Notes: a model not told the origin generated them from the sequence alone. Counted from the first letter of the stretch, positions 26,902-36,186 are shown. The stretch is 64,000 bases of DNA from Mucilaginibacter celer (GCF_003576455.2 NZ_CP032869.1:1240001-1304000); one strand, 5' to 3'. Numbers and translations are program-made.

Positions 26902-28038
26902 CTATATCTCGGTAAAGGTGGTAATGGTCATGGTTTGGTTGTGCAACTCGCAGTTGGAACCCTTGTTTAGGGGGGATAGTTCTCCATACGAATAAAAACC
27001 CGCCATGGATGTTTTATCGCCAAAAATACTTTTAGCGGCCACAAGTTCTTCATCGGTACGATCATTAAGCACCAGTTTGCGGCCAACACAGCTCACAAGT
27101 ATGGCTAAATCGGCCTGTTCGGGGCTATTGATCGAATCGGTGGCGGCTGTTGAGGAAGCGTTGATCAATTTTTCAAAATTGGCTTTCATCAGGCGTACTT
27201 TGCTTCCCTCGGGCAGGTTGCCTGCAAAGGTCATTGATTTTTCGTCTTCATTAACACTTAGTATGGTGCGTACCAGCTTTTTATCGCTTCCCTCAATACT
27301 TAACGAAAGCGGAAAAAGCAAGGCCGAGCCAGGCAATTCGGCTGCATACTCGCCCAGGTATTCTTTATACAGATCGAGGGCGCTTTTGCCATCAATTTCA
27401 AACAAAACATTTTTTACCGACCGGGTGATGGTGCGCTGAGGTCCAAACTCTTCCCAGCCCCCGCTCGAGCCATGGTTGATACGCAGCTTATCACCATAAA
27501 AACCGATTGCAATTACATTGCCCTGTGAAGGTACCGCGTTTAGGCTGGTAAAGGTGCTGCTAAATCTCGCCGCGTCGCCCGCCAAACCGCCCGTTACCGG
27601 CACTTTGCCCGGGTTGTCGCGGTTAAAGCCGTCAACCAACTCGCTGCCGTTAATAAAAGTACCATCGGAAATAATGAACACGCATTTCAAGCCCTCTTTT
27701 TCCAGTTGCGACATCAGGAAAGCACCTGTTTCGGCGCTGTCTGCCTGCTCGTTTACATGTGTTGATGTGCAGGCGATGGATGATTCCTCAAACTCAACAG
27801 CAGTAACCACTATCGAATCATCATAAACATCGCTGCCTATGATCTCGCCTGATGTAGACGAAAAAACGATATCGGCCGCAGGATAAGTATTTTTAAGATG
27901 ATTGTAAATTGCCGGATCAATAATCAGTTGAGGTGCTCCGAATGCAAGTACCAGCCGGCACTTTTCGGCACTGAACCCCGGCTCGGAAAAATAGTTTATC
28001 CAACCTTCATTTTTAAAATGGTGCTGCCGTATTCTCAT
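26902..28038 (-). CDS. FIST N/C domain sensory protein
   Basis: A 378-residue protein with no signal peptide. The first half (about 30-200) matches FIST_N: LVLAFGAPQLI, YPAADIVFSSTSGEIIG, and KCVFIISDGTFINGSELVDG with VPVTGGLAGDAARF. The second half (about 215-360) matches FIST_C, ending STAATDSINSPEQADLAILV and a GFYSYGELSP segment. FIST domains are known intracellular sensor modules, thought to bind small ligands. Its partner is the hybrid kinase 10 bp downstream. I use ATG 28038; the longer frame to 28098 opens with TTG and adds 20 unconserved residues. Confidence 0.88.
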   Translation of the reverse strand: MRIRQHHFKNEGWINYFSEPGFSAEKCRLVLAFGAPQLIIDPAIYNHLKNTYPAADIVFSSTSGEIIGSDVYDDSIVVTAVEFEESSIACTSTHVNEQADSAETGAFLMSQLEKEGLKCVFIISDGTFINGSELVDGFNRDNPGKVPVTGGLAGDAARFSSTFTSLNAVPSQGNVIAIGFYGDKLRINHGSSGGWEEFGPQRTITRSVKNVLFEIDGKSALDLYKEYLGEYAAELPGSALLFPLSLSIEGSDKKLVRTILSVNEDEKSMTFAGNLPEGSKVRLMKANFEKLINASSTAATDSINSPEQADLAILVSCVGRKLVLNDRTDEELVAAKSIFGDKTSMAGFYSYGELSPLNKGSNCELHNQTMTITTFTEI

Positions 28039-28300
28039 AACAATCAGGTTTATAGCAGGGGGCGGTGCTTTGCGTGAAGTTAATAAATTAAAAAGCAATA
28101 GTTGATTAAACTACGAAAGTATCAAGCGTTTTGTTGTTTGTGTAAATAAACTTAATTATTAATGGTTGTGCTATGTTTCAATAGTTTAACCCGGTATCAA
28201 TCACATTTTGTAAGCGTAATGAGTAATGGTTTACGAGATTAAAGGCAGGATAGTTGCAACAAAAATGTTGGCGAAAAAGAACGTTATCTGGTTAGGGAAA

Positions 28301-29035
28301 TTATAAGTTGAATTTGAGCTTATCCAAATCTTCCGGTACATCCACCGCATGCGTATCCAACTCGGTTTCGGCAACTTTTATGCGGTAGCCGTTGTCTATC
28401 CAGCGTAACTGTTCCAGGCTTTCGGCTTTTTCAAGGGGAGATACAGGGAGTTTGGTAACCTCCTGCAAAACATCGGCACGATAACCGTAAATACCTATGT
28501 GTTTAAAAAAAGGATAAAATTCAAGCCAGTTTTCAGGTTCCTGTCCGCGGATGTGGGGCAGGGTTGAACGTGAAAAGTAAACAGCCTCGGATAGTCTATT
28601 AATCACTACCTTGGGCGAGTTGGTATTGTGCAACTCCTGCTCGGTAAGAATACGTTTTACTAATGTGGCCAGTTGGGTGCCGGTATCGTTAAAGCAGGCC
28701 GTTAATTTGGTGATCTGTTCAGGGTCGATAAAAGGCTCATCACCTTGTATATTGATGATAACATCATAATCCGGATGCAGGCGGGCAACCTCGGCACAGC
28801 GGTCAGTGCCGCTTTGGTGATTTTCGCCGGTCATTACTGCCACACCGCCAAAACCGATTACATGGTTAAAAATGCGGTCATCATCCGTGGCGACAATAAC
28901 CTCGCTCAGGCTTTGGCATTTTTTTGCCTGCTCATACACGCGTTGTATCATGGTTTTGCCACCGATATCAACCATTGGTTTACCTGGAAAACGTGACGAC
29001 GCGTAGCGGGCGGGTATAATGCCTAATATCTTCAT
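28301..29035 (-). CDS. kdsB: 3-deoxy-manno-octulosonate cytidylyltransferase
   Basis: Activates Kdo as CMP-Kdo for lipid A-core assembly. The 244 residues carry the signature start IIPARYASSRFPGKPMVDIGG (within 6-26), VIVATDDDRI, and QGDEPFIDPEQI, all typical of KdsB. With the heptose genes at 0.3-3.6 kb it shows that this organism makes a Kdo/heptose lipooligosaccharide core. It is a single gene on the minus strand; the following gene upstream on the same strand is an unrelated lipoprotein-like protein 78 bp away. Confidence 0.96.
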   Translation of the reverse strand: MKILGIIPARYASSRFPGKPMVDIGGKTMIQRVYEQAKKCQSLSEVIVATDDDRIFNHVIGFGGVAVMTGENHQSGTDRCAEVARLHPDYDVIINIQGDEPFIDPEQITKLTACFNDTGTQLATLVKRILTEQELHNTNSPKVVINRLSEAVYFSRSTLPHIRGQEPENWLEFYPFFKHIGIYGYRADVLQEVTKLPVSPLEKAESLEQLRWIDNGYRIKVAETELDTHAVDVPEDLDKLKFNL

Positions 29036-29113
29036 TTGGTTTTTATTACGATAGTTTTAAAGGCCTGTAAAGCTAAGGATTGATTTTGTTGAGATAAATT
29101 ATATCCCAACAAA

Positions 29114-29755
29114 TTAAAAGTAAGGTTTGATGAACGTCCACGGAAATAAATTCCTGTCATCCCCCTTTCCTGGTACTTTGGGCGATATTGTTTTAATGAT
29201 GTAGCTATCTGTGCTGTCGATTTGGATATTGTGCATTTTGATTTCCGGAGGAATTTCAATAGCCACAAAAATACTGCTATCCTTATAAGTTAGTTTAGCA
29301 ATGTAATCAGCTTTAGGATACTTTAGCTTTTGATCTGTTGTGGGCAAGCTAACCTCGCTTTTTGTTTTATAGCTTGGATCTGCCTCTACATGAACTTTCG
29401 TTGAATCTGTTGTGCCGAGTTTTTTCATTTGGCGTTCACGCTCGGGCTTTACATCAAATTCGGCTGTATATGTGATGTCTGGCTTTAAAAAATATGGCCC
29501 ACGCTTCCATTCTTCCCTTTTAATGTACTCTTGTTCGGTTGATATTAGACTATTGGCATATCCATTCATGCTAAAATCAAAATGAAGGGTGTCATTACCC
29601 GCCTGCAGCATGCCTATAAATGAATCAATACCCTGTTGTTTAATGTATTTCCAATCAGACGGAATGGATATTTTAAAAGCATTGAGCTCAAGTACTTTTA
29701 TTGAAATGCATCCCCCAAAAAAAGGGATTAATATAACCGCAAAAAGCTTTTTCAA
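29114..29755 (-). CDS. Hypothetical exported (possibly lipo-) protein
   Basis: About 213 residues with a hydrophobic N-terminus and Cys in PFFGGCIS, a weak lipobox. I do not recognise the family. The mature part is charged and soluble-looking, with ISIPSDWKYIKQQGIDSFIG and a segment of alternating Lys/Glu. No ATG precedes the hydrophobic stretch: I place the start at the TTG at 29755, right after the deoxynucleoside kinase stop (29766), while an in-frame TTG at 29794 would overlap that gene. It probably belongs to the same transcript as the kinase. No function is proposed. Confidence 0.55.
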   Translation of the reverse strand: MKKLFAVILIPFFGGCISIKVLELNAFKISIPSDWKYIKQQGIDSFIGMLQAGNDTLHFDFSMNGYANSLISTEQEYIKREEWKRGPYFLKPDITYTAEFDVKPERERQMKKLGTTDSTKVHVEADPSYKTKSEVSLPTTDQKLKYPKADYIAKLTYKDSSIFVAIEIPPEIKMHNIQIDSTDSYIIKTISPKVPGKGDDRNLFPWTFIKPYF

Positions 29756-29765
29756 AATTAAAGTC

Positions 29766-30380
29766 TTAAAACAACCCGTTAATTTCCCGTTCAATCAGGT
29801 TAACAATAGTACCCATATCCTCGGTGTTATTGGCAAAATCAAGATTGTCTTTATCCAATATCAGCAGTTTGCCCAGTTTGTAGTTGTTGATCCACTTATC
29901 GTATTTCTCGTTCAGTTTTGAAAGATAATCTAAACGGATGCCTATCTCATACTCACGGCCACGGCGCTGGATATTACTTACCAGGGTAGGTACCGAAGCC
30001 TTGAGGTAAACCAACAGATCGGGCGGTTTAATAAACTCGGTTATATTTTGGAAAATAGACTCGTAGTTTTCGTAATCGCGGGTGGTCATGAGGCCCATAT
30101 CGTGCAGGTTTTCGGCAAAAATGTAGGCATCCTCATAAATGGTACGGTCCTGGATAATGTTACGACCGCTTTTCTGGATATCGATGATCTGGCGGTAGCG
30201 GCTGTTTAAAAAGTAAATCTGCAGGTTAAAGCTCCAGCGTTTCATGTCGCTGTAAAAATCCTCCAGGTAAGGGTTATTATCTACAGCCTCATATAATGGG
30301 TCCCAACCGTAGTTGCGGGCCAGCATTTCGGTAAGGGTGGTTTTTCCGGCGCCTATATTTCCTACAATAGCTAAGTGCAT
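29766..30380 (-). CDS. Deoxynucleoside kinase
   Basis: A 204-residue kinase of the dNK/dGK-dAK family, which phosphorylates deoxynucleosides for salvage. Motifs are the P-loop IVGNIGAGKTTLTEML (4-19), the catalytic/substrate region QDRTIYEDAYIFAENL (ERS-like) and the lid IQRRGREYE. Its specificity (purine or pyrimidine) cannot be set from the sequence. It lies between trpS and the lipoprotein-like gene, and between it and trpS is a palindromic word array (30391-30492) that likely separates transcripts. The ATG at 30380 is the natural start. Confidence 0.9.
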   Translation of the reverse strand: MHLAIVGNIGAGKTTLTEMLARNYGWDPLYEAVDNNPYLEDFYSDMKRWSFNLQIYFLNSRYRQIIDIQKSGRNIIQDRTIYEDAYIFAENLHDMGLMTTRDYENYESIFQNITEFIKPPDLLVYLKASVPTLVSNIQRRGREYEIGIRLDYLSKLNEKYDKWINNYKLGKLLILDKDNLDFANNTEDMGTIVNLIEREINGLF

Positions 30381-30390
30381 ATTTTTTAGT

Positions 30391-30492
30391 TGTCTGAATC
30401 AGAATTTTCCTAATTTACAGAATTAACAGAATTAAAAAAGCACCTGCTCAAATTCTGTCAATTCTTTAATTCTGAAAATTCTGAATCAGAAT
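30391..30492. repeat. Inverted word array CAGAATTNA at the trpS stop
   Basis: Two arms of 8-9-nt words (TCTGAATCAGAATT and relatives) in opposite orientation around a 15-20-nt centre. The trpS stop TGA is inside the first word of the right arm (minus strand). It is the complete palindromic form of the family seen as single arms at 19235 and 19971. Confidence 0.75.
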
Positions 30493-31481
30493 TTTTTAAA
30501 CCCTATAATCTCTCTTACTTCCCTGATTGTTTTTGAAGCGCTTTCGCGGGCTTTATCGGCGCCCATTTCGGCTACTTTGCGCAGGTAATCGGCATCGTTG
30601 GCGATGGCATTGATCCTGTCGCGGATAGGGGCGGTGGCCAGGATCATATCTTCGGCAAGCTGTTTTTTTAGGTCGCCGTATCGGATGGCCATCTTGTTGT
30701 AAGCCTCATCAAAATGGGTTAAAGTATCCGGGGTTGATACCACTTTCATCAAATCAAAAAGGTTTTGAATTTCCTGTGGTTTTTCCTGGTTTTCAACTGT
30801 CGGACCGCTGTCGGTAACGGCGCGCATCACTTTTTTGCGGATTGCTTCGGGCGTATCGCTCAAAAATATGGCATTACCTTCACCTTCCGATTTGCCCATT
30901 TTTCCCTTGCCGTCCAATCCCGGAATTTTTACCAAACTCTCGCCAAAGCTAAAGGCATAAGGCTCGGGGAAATAATCGTGGTTGTACAGCCTGTTAAAGC
31001 GGTTGCCAAAGGTGCGGGCCATCTCCAGGTGTTGTTCCTGATCCTTGCCTACAGGTACTTTGGTGGCTTTATGAATGATGATGTCGGCAGCCATCAATAC
31101 AGGGTAGGTAAGGAGGCCGGCGTTCACATTTTCGGGGTTGGCGCGTACCTTATCTTTAAATGATGTAGCGCGTTCCAACTCGCCCAAATAGGCGTTCATA
31201 TTTAAGTACAGATACAGCTCAGTTACTTCAGGTACGTCTGATTGTACGTAGATGGTAGCCTTTTCCGGGTCGATGCCGGCGGCTAAATATTCTATCAGCA
31301 CCTGCTTTACATTGCCATGTAAATCGGCAGGTGTGGGGTGGGTAGTTAACGAGTGGAGGTCGGCAATAAAAAAAAAGCAGTTGTATTCATGCTGCATTTT
31401 TATAAAATTTTGCAAGGCCCCGTAGTAATTTCCTAAGTGTAAGTTTCCGGTCGAGCGGATACCACTAACAACAATCTCCAT
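30486..31481 (-). CDS. trpS: Tryptophanyl-tRNA synthetase
   Basis: Class I aminoacyl-tRNA synthetase charging tRNA-Trp. The 331 residues start MEIVVSGIRSTGNLHLGNYYGA, containing the HIGH-like HLGN (16-19), and later GKGKMGKSEGE, the KMSKS-like loop. TYPVLMAADI and VGKDQEQHLE are the usual Trp/AMP-site segments. It diverges from the plsC-like gene across 40 bp. The final codons and stop TGA lie in the first word of a palindromic array. Confidence 0.97.
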   Translation of the reverse strand: MEIVVSGIRSTGNLHLGNYYGALQNFIKMQHEYNCFFFIADLHSLTTHPTPADLHGNVKQVLIEYLAAGIDPEKATIYVQSDVPEVTELYLYLNMNAYLGELERATSFKDKVRANPENVNAGLLTYPVLMAADIIIHKATKVPVGKDQEQHLEMARTFGNRFNRLYNHDYFPEPYAFSFGESLVKIPGLDGKGKMGKSEGEGNAIFLSDTPEAIRKKVMRAVTDSGPTVENQEKPQEIQNLFDLMKVVSTPDTLTHFDEAYNKMAIRYGDLKKQLAEDMILATAPIRDRINAIANDADYLRKVAEMGADKARESASKTIREVREIIGFKKF

Positions 31482-31521
31482 AGTGTGGCGAAAGTAAGGA
31501 ATTTTTATATTTTTGGTGGAG

Positions 31522-32274
31522 ATGAAAATGATATTGAAAAAAGTGCACGTGTATTTGTATATGGCCAGTGTTGCCGTTGGATACTTTGTGATGTGGCCTT
31601 TTTTGTATTATTTCTCGCGCAAACCCGAGCGATACCCCAGGCTGAATAGCGTGCGACGCTTGCTGGGACGGGTAAGCTCGGGCCTGGTGGGCATATTTTA
31701 CAGGTTTGAATATGAACAGGCTATTGACTGGAGTAGGCCTTATATCATTTGCCCCAACCATACCTCCAATCTTGATATTTCGGGAATGAGCATTATGGTA
31801 AAAAACAATTGTTGTTTTATGGGTAAGCAGGAGCTGGAAGACGGACTGGTTACCGGTCTGTTTTTTCGTACAGTTGATATCCCGGTAAACAGGGAAAGTA
31901 AAATGTCGTCATTCCGGGCATTTAAAAAAGCGGGCGAAAGATTGCAGGGAGGGATGTCGCTCATTATTTTCCCTGAAGGAAAAATTGCCGATGATTATCC
32001 CCCGCAGCTTAGCGAGTTTAAAAACGGGCCCTTCAGGCTGGCTATCGAACTTAAAATTCCTATTATCCCGGTATCATCGGCCAATACCTGGCAAATACTT
32101 TGGGATACCGGCATCCGGTACGGCAGCAAGCCGGGGATATGCAAATTTAAAGTGCATAAACCTATTGATACATCTGCATTAAGCGTAGATGATGCCGATA
32201 GCCTGCGCGATGAGGTATATCAAATTATAAATGCCGACCTAAAAACAGGAAACACAGTTTCGGCCTATGCATAA
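31522..32274 (+). CDS. 1-acyl-sn-glycerol-3-phosphate acyltransferase (PlsC-like)
   Basis: Predicted inner-membrane acyltransferase that adds the second acyl chain in phosphatidic acid synthesis. From ATG 31522 it has 250 residues: an N-terminal hydrophobic helix (about 9-31), the catalytic NHTSNLD (79-85, the NHx4D motif) and FPEGK (150-154, the FPEGTR-like substrate motif), with Lys in place of the usual Thr. The sequence VPVNRESKMSSFRAF is also typical. Alternative starts are ATG 31528 or an upstream TTG. Other lysophospholipid acyltransferases share these motifs, so the exact acceptor is inferred. The gene before gatC may share its transcript (133 bp gap). Confidence 0.88.
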   Translation: MKMILKKVHVYLYMASVAVGYFVMWPFLYYFSRKPERYPRLNSVRRLLGRVSSGLVGIFYRFEYEQAIDWSRPYIICPNHTSNLDISGMSIMVKNNCCFMGKQELEDGLVTGLFFRTVDIPVNRESKMSSFRAFKKAGERLQGGMSLIIFPEGKIADDYPPQLSEFKNGPFRLAIELKIPIIPVSSANTWQILWDTGIRYGSKPGICKFKVHKPIDTSALSVDDADSLRDEVYQIINADLKTGNTVSAYA

Positions 32275-32407
32275 TCAATTCTGATGCGATGCCGCATCAC
32301 ACCGGTAATTTGTAATATATTTGTGCGTAACCCACAAAAAATGTCGCCTCAAACGGGCGCCGCGTTCAACCGGGTTTACCAGATTTTTTGAATAGTAATT
32401 AACAGGC

Positions 32408-32698
32408 ATGACCATAGATAAAGAAACAGTTGAAAAAGTAGCCCACCTGGCCCGTTTAGAACTTACCGAAGCCGAAAAAGAGGAAACTATGCAGGATATG
32501 AGTAAAATCCTCGATTTTATGGCCAAACTTAACGAAGTGGATACCACCGGCGTTGAACCCCTTGTGTATATGACCGCCGGTGCCAATGTGCTGCGCGAAG
32601 ATGTGGTGAAACAGGAAATTACCCACGAAGAAGCTTTGGAAAATGCCCCTAAGCATGATGCCGATTACTTTTTGGTAGCAAAAGTTATTGAGAAGTAG
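32408..32698 (+). CDS. gatC: Asp-tRNA(Asn)/Glu-tRNA(Gln) amidotransferase subunit C
   Basis: A 96-residue protein that stabilises the GatA-GatB complex converting Glu-tRNA-Gln and Asp-tRNA-Asn. The family pattern is complete: ETVEKVAHLARLELTEAEKE, MSKILDFMAKLNEVDTTGVEPL, LREDVV and the closing DADYFLVAKVIEK. gatA and gatB are not in the window. The stop codon is followed at once by an AAGTC-type word array that has an inverted partner up to 32786, giving a stem between gatC and the ABC ATPase gene. Confidence 0.95.
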   Translation: MTIDKETVEKVAHLARLELTEAEKEETMQDMSKILDFMAKLNEVDTTGVEPLVYMTAGANVLREDVVKQEITHEEALENAPKHDADYFLVAKVIEK

Positions 32699-32701
32699 GT
32701 T

Positions 32702-32786
32702 CTAAGTCTTAAGTCCGGAGTCGAAAGTCTTAAGTCATCACTACTAAAAATAACTTCTGACTAAAAACTTCAGACTTTCGACTTCC
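32702..32786. repeat. Inverted AAGTC-type word array after gatC
   Basis: The left arm has about five 7-8-nt copies near AAGTCTTA/AAGTCCGG; the right arm (from about 32752) holds inverted copies near ACTTCAGACTTTCGACTT. It is related to the arrays after yidC and the esterase gene. Confidence 0.65.
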
Positions 32787-32834
32787 CAACTGTAACATTC
32801 CACCCCCTCTTGCAGTCAAACCAAAAAATAATTC

Positions 32835-33596
32835 ATGGAGCCAATAAATACTGCCAAACCGTTAATAACTATTAAAGATATAGGGCGTAAATATGTAATA
32901 GGTGCCGAGGTGATCCACGCACTTAAATCAGTTTCGCTATCTATTAACAAAGGCGAGTTTGTGGCGCTGATGGGCCCTTCGGGTTCGGGCAAATCAACCC
33001 TCATGAATATTTTGGGCTGTTTGGATACGCCAACCAAAGGGCAATACGTACTTAACGGCATCGACGTGAGCCGCATGACGGATAGCCAGCTGGCCGAAGT
33101 GCGTAACTCTGAAATTGGTTTCGTTTTCCAGACATTTAACCTGCTGCCCCGTAATACCGCTTTAGATAATGTGGCCCTGCCGCTTGTTTATGCCGGTGTA
33201 ACCAAGGAAAAACGTACAGAACGGGCGGCCGGTGCCTTGAAGAACGTAGGTTTGGGTCATCGTATGGATCATAAACCAAACGAGCTTTCGGGCGGGCAAA
33301 GGCAGCGTGTGGCGGTGGCCAGGGCGCTGATCAATAACCCATCCATTATCCTGGCCGATGAGCCAACCGGTAACCTGGATACCAAAACCTCTATCGAAAT
33401 TATGGGCCTTATTGAGGATATCCACGCAAAAGGCAATACTATTATCCTGGTAACGCACGAGGAGGACATTGCACTTCATGCCCACCGTATTGTACGGATG
33501 CGTGATGGTTTGATTGAGAAGGACTATTTGAATACCAATATCCAAACGGTGGATAGGAGAGCCGTAGAGGCTCCGGATTCGTTAGAGGGAAAATAG
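32835..33596 (+). CDS. ABC transporter ATP-binding protein (MacB/LolD-like)
   Basis: A 253-residue ATPase of the type that works with FtsX/MacB-like permeases. It has Walker A GPSGSGKS (47-54), Q-loop Gln99, the signature LSGGQ (151-155), Walker B ILADEP (172-177) with Glu176, and the H-loop His in LVTHEE. The spacing and [15 protein letters not shown] segment are characteristic of the LolD/MacB subfamily. No permease is adjacent; the MacB-like permease at 40009 is 6.4 kb away on the same strand and is a possible partner, but this is a guess. A typical substrate class is lipoproteins, peptides or antibiotics. Confidence 0.92.
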   Translation: MEPINTAKPLITIKDIGRKYVIGAEVIHALKSVSLSINKGEFVALMGPSGSGKSTLMNILGCLDTPTKGQYVLNGIDVSRMTDSQLAEVRNSEIGFVFQTFNLLPRNTALDNVALPLVYAGVTKEKRTERAAGALKNVGLGHRMDHKPNELSGGQRQRVAVARALINNPSIILADEPTGNLDTKTSIEIMGLIEDIHAKGNTIILVTHEEDIALHAHRIVRMRDGLIEKDYLNTNIQTVDRRAVEAPDSLEGK

Positions 33597-33684
33597 GTGC
33601 TTGTTTAATTTTATCCCCCGGTGGGTTGATAAAATGATGCAGAAATATATTTTACCAACTGTAATAGTTGAATAGTTTTCCTGC

Positions 33685-34446
33685 TTATTGCCACCACTCA
33701 AGTGGAGGTTTGTTTGATGTAGCCGGCTTACTTTTATTGTAAGTTTCAAGCCAGCCATTCTTTATATATTTTTCATTGGCCGAGAATTCGCCGGCTCCAA
33801 CGTCGAGATCTCCGCTGTTGGGGATGCGATAATCGCCCCAGTTACATCGTTTGGCTTTTTGTGTAGTGTATTGAGCCCAAGAGCCTACAAATTCGTTATT
33901 GGTAAAGCCATCTGCGTGTATATCGATATCGTCGTAGTGTATTTTGTTGTTGTTATCCACATAAAAATCTGTTTTAAAAATACCCTTAAATACCCCCGTG
34001 TTTTTTTGAGTACTGTCTTCGGTAAGGGTATAATCTCCCAGAATGGTATATTGGTTTTTTAGTTTGTTTTTATATTTATTGTCAACCCCGTACGATGTAC
34101 CCTGGTATTTGCGTAAATCAGCAATAGTGAAAGTGCCTTTAAAGTTGCAAATGTTATCCCTAACTTTTGTTTTGCCCGTAACAACATAAGTAAAAGCACC
34201 GGCTTTTTTTATGGAAATGAATTTTATCCTTATACGCTGATAGTTATCGCCTATAAAACCATAAACTGATTGGTTATCTGTAACTGTCCATAGTTTTGAT
34301 AGATCGTGATTAGCAAATTGCTGTTTGATATCGGTTGTGCCGAGGATCTGCTTCTTCCAGCTTTGCTTAAACTTAGCTGCTTCTGTTTGCGCGTAACTTT
34401 TTAATATAAGGCAAATGAATAAAAGCAATAGGTTTAATTTGCGCAT
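33685..34446 (-). CDS. Hypothetical secreted protein
   Basis: A 253-residue protein with a clear signal peptide (1-19, LLLLFICLILKSYAQ). I do not recognise the family. The mature region has many aromatic and Asn/Lys residues and an alternating strand-like pattern (GFIGDNYQRIRIKFISIKKA, FTYVVTGKTKVRDNICNFKG), suggesting a beta-rich periplasmic or surface protein, and it ends with GAGEFSANEKYIKNGWLE. It lies 35 bp downstream of the unknown cytoplasmic-looking gene at 34482 on the same strand. No function is proposed. Confidence 0.65.
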   Translation of the reverse strand: MRKLNLLLLFICLILKSYAQTEAAKFKQSWKKQILGTTDIKQQFANHDLSKLWTVTDNQSVYGFIGDNYQRIRIKFISIKKAGAFTYVVTGKTKVRDNICNFKGTFTIADLRKYQGTSYGVDNKYKNKLKNQYTILGDYTLTEDSTQKNTGVFKGIFKTDFYVDNNNKIHYDDIDIHADGFTNNEFVGSWAQYTTQKAKRCNWGDYRIPNSGDLDVGAGEFSANEKYIKNGWLETYNKSKPATSNKPPLEWWQ

Positions 34447-34481
34447 AGGGTGTAGGTGGGGATAATGATATTATTACGGGG

Positions 34482-35093
34482 CTAATCACAGGTAGTACAA
34501 AGCCTCGAAACAAACTCGGCCAAATGCAGCGCTTTTTCAGCACCGCGTGGTTTGGTGTTACCGATAATAAGCGTATGCTCAACAATCTCAATCACAAAAT
34601 CATCCAGGCGGATATCCATCACCACGTTACGAAAATTACGGTCGGCACCTGAGGTTGCTTTTTGGCGGTCGCTTACTAGCATATAAAAAGTATCACTGAA
34701 AGCTTTGTCTTCAGCAAAATCAAGTTCAACAGGGTGGATGAGTTCTTTGATCTTATCAACAAGGGTTTCGCGTCTGATGAGTACCCGGCCAAAATCGTGC
34801 TTTAAATAGGCCAGCGCCCAAACGTGCTGTTCAACAGGCTGGGTTTTACCATGATCGGTAAGTTTGGGCTGCGCTTCAGTAAAAAGGATATAGCTATCGT
34901 TATTTTTATTTTTTACCGCGTGCGAACTCAGCAGGCGCACATCGGTGTAATTTTTTAACACGCTGAACTGACCCAGGTTAAAATCAATATGCCCGGTTTG
35001 CTCAATCCTGAACTCTTGTTTAAGAGTTACAAGTATGTCGGCTACTTCTGTTACAGGTGATGGAATTTGCGCGGTATCAAATAATGATGACAC
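34482..35093 (-). CDS. Hypothetical protein, conserved-looking
   Basis: A 203-residue protein without signal peptide or membrane helix. I recognise no domain. The sequence alternates strands and helices, e.g. SYILFTEAQPKL, VWALAYLKHDFGRVLIRRE, and ends FVSRLCTTCD with two cysteines close to the C-terminus. The start MSSLFDTAQIPSP is preceded by AT-rich sequence. The nearest gene on the same strand is the secreted unknown at 33685, 35 bp downstream, and a GH19 enzyme lies 67 bp upstream; whether they form one transcript is unclear. Confidence 0.6.
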   Translation of the reverse strand: MSSLFDTAQIPSPVTEVADILVTLKQEFRIEQTGHIDFNLGQFSVLKNYTDVRLLSSHAVKNKNNDSYILFTEAQPKLTDHGKTQPVEQHVWALAYLKHDFGRVLIRRETLVDKIKELIHPVELDFAEDKAFSDTFYMLVSDRQKATSGADRNFRNVVMDIRLDDFVIEIVEHTLIIGNTKPRGAEKALHLAEFVSRLCTTCD

Positions 35094-35160
35094 TTTGGTA
35101 AAGTTTAGTGTTAAATATTAACACAATAATAACTTTTTAGCAACAAAAATCAAAAGGTTA

Positions 35161-36186
35161 TCAATAATGATAAGGTTTCATTTTACCGCAAGAGCACACA
35201 CAGTTCGCATCGGTAACGCCAAGTTTCTTTAAAAAAAACTGGTAAAAACCTATTCTGTCGTTCATGTTATACATGTCTTCTCCTTTGTTGCACTCCACCT
35301 CGCCATTCACAATATTGATGGTCATGCCAAAGCCTGGTGTGCGGCCTTCGGCTTTGTCTTCGGTATTGGGCTGCCATTTGCCGGTCATCACATCATGTGC
35401 CGATGGTTTGTGCGTTTGAGGTGTCATCCAGAAATAGATGGCGGTTTTAAAAGCCATCACCGGGTCGTTTTCAACCAGTTCGGGGTTTTGAAGCAGGATC
35501 TTATCGTCCCCCAAAATACAATCCGAAGCATAGCCATAATTGCCGTTGTAACTTAACTGCATTGGTCCGCGGCCGTAGTACTTTTTGCCGGCAACGGGTG
35601 GGTATTCGTCGTTTTCGTTAATATAGGGCAGGGTAGTGTTGCTTTCGTGAATCAGCATCAGGCCATCGGTATAAGTGGCATTAACACCGTGGCGGGTTTC
35701 GTGGGCTATATGGGCAAAAAAAGCGGCCAGTTCCTTTTTATTGATATCTGCAGCAAATTCGGCACAAAAATTACCATAATCAATGGTGTAGGAGCTACCG
35801 GGTTTGGCTTTGGCCCAGTCTTCGTTCCAATCAACATCCTGGCGCACAACGGCGCTTTTGCCCGTTTTTTTATCGGTACGCACCAGCTGGTAAACCGAGG
35901 TGGCGCGGCGGGTTACTTTAACTTTAATCAGCCCGAGCTCGTCGGCAGCTTTAATAAAGGCAGCGTAAGTATAAAACTTATCTCGTTGCGGAAACAGATC
36001 ATTAAACTGTTGCTCGCTCAGTAAACTGGCCATGCTTACCTTAGGAGCGGCGGGTTTATTTACCGAAGCGCTGCTGCTGTCGCTGCTACTATTGCTTTTG
36101 CTGCTGCCGCCGCAACTAAAGCCTGTTGATAGTAGTATAAACAAGGAGATGGCAAGCAATTTGGATGATAATATGATCGATTTCAT
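35161..36186 (-). CDS. GH19-family chitinase, probable lipoprotein
   Basis: A 341-residue exported glycoside hydrolase. The N-terminus is a signal sequence with Cys25 (LSTGFSCGG) and a Ser-rich linker (about 27-42), fitting a surface lipoprotein. The catalytic domain has AHETRHG (161-167) with Glu163 as likely acid, Glu181 in LIHES as likely base, and the substrate-groove signature KYYGRGPMQLSYNGNYGYA (202-220), all matching plant-type class I/IV GH19 enzymes. GH19 acts on chitin but some bacterial members hydrolyse peptidoglycan. The gene is alone; the 305-bp upstream spacer has no evident regulator site. Confidence 0.88.
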   Translation of the reverse strand: MKSIILSSKLLAISLFILLSTGFSCGGSSKSNSSSDSSSASVNKPAAPKVSMASLLSEQQFNDLFPQRDKFYTYAAFIKAADELGLIKVKVTRRATSVYQLVRTDKKTGKSAVVRQDVDWNEDWAKAKPGSSYTIDYGNFCAEFAADINKKELAAFFAHIAHETRHGVNATYTDGLMLIHESNTTLPYINENDEYPPVAGKKYYGRGPMQLSYNGNYGYASDCILGDDKILLQNPELVENDPVMAFKTAIYFWMTPQTHKPSAHDVMTGKWQPNTEDKAEGRTPGFGMTINIVNGEVECNKGEDMYNMNDRIGFYQFFLKKLGVTDANCVCSCGKMKPYHY

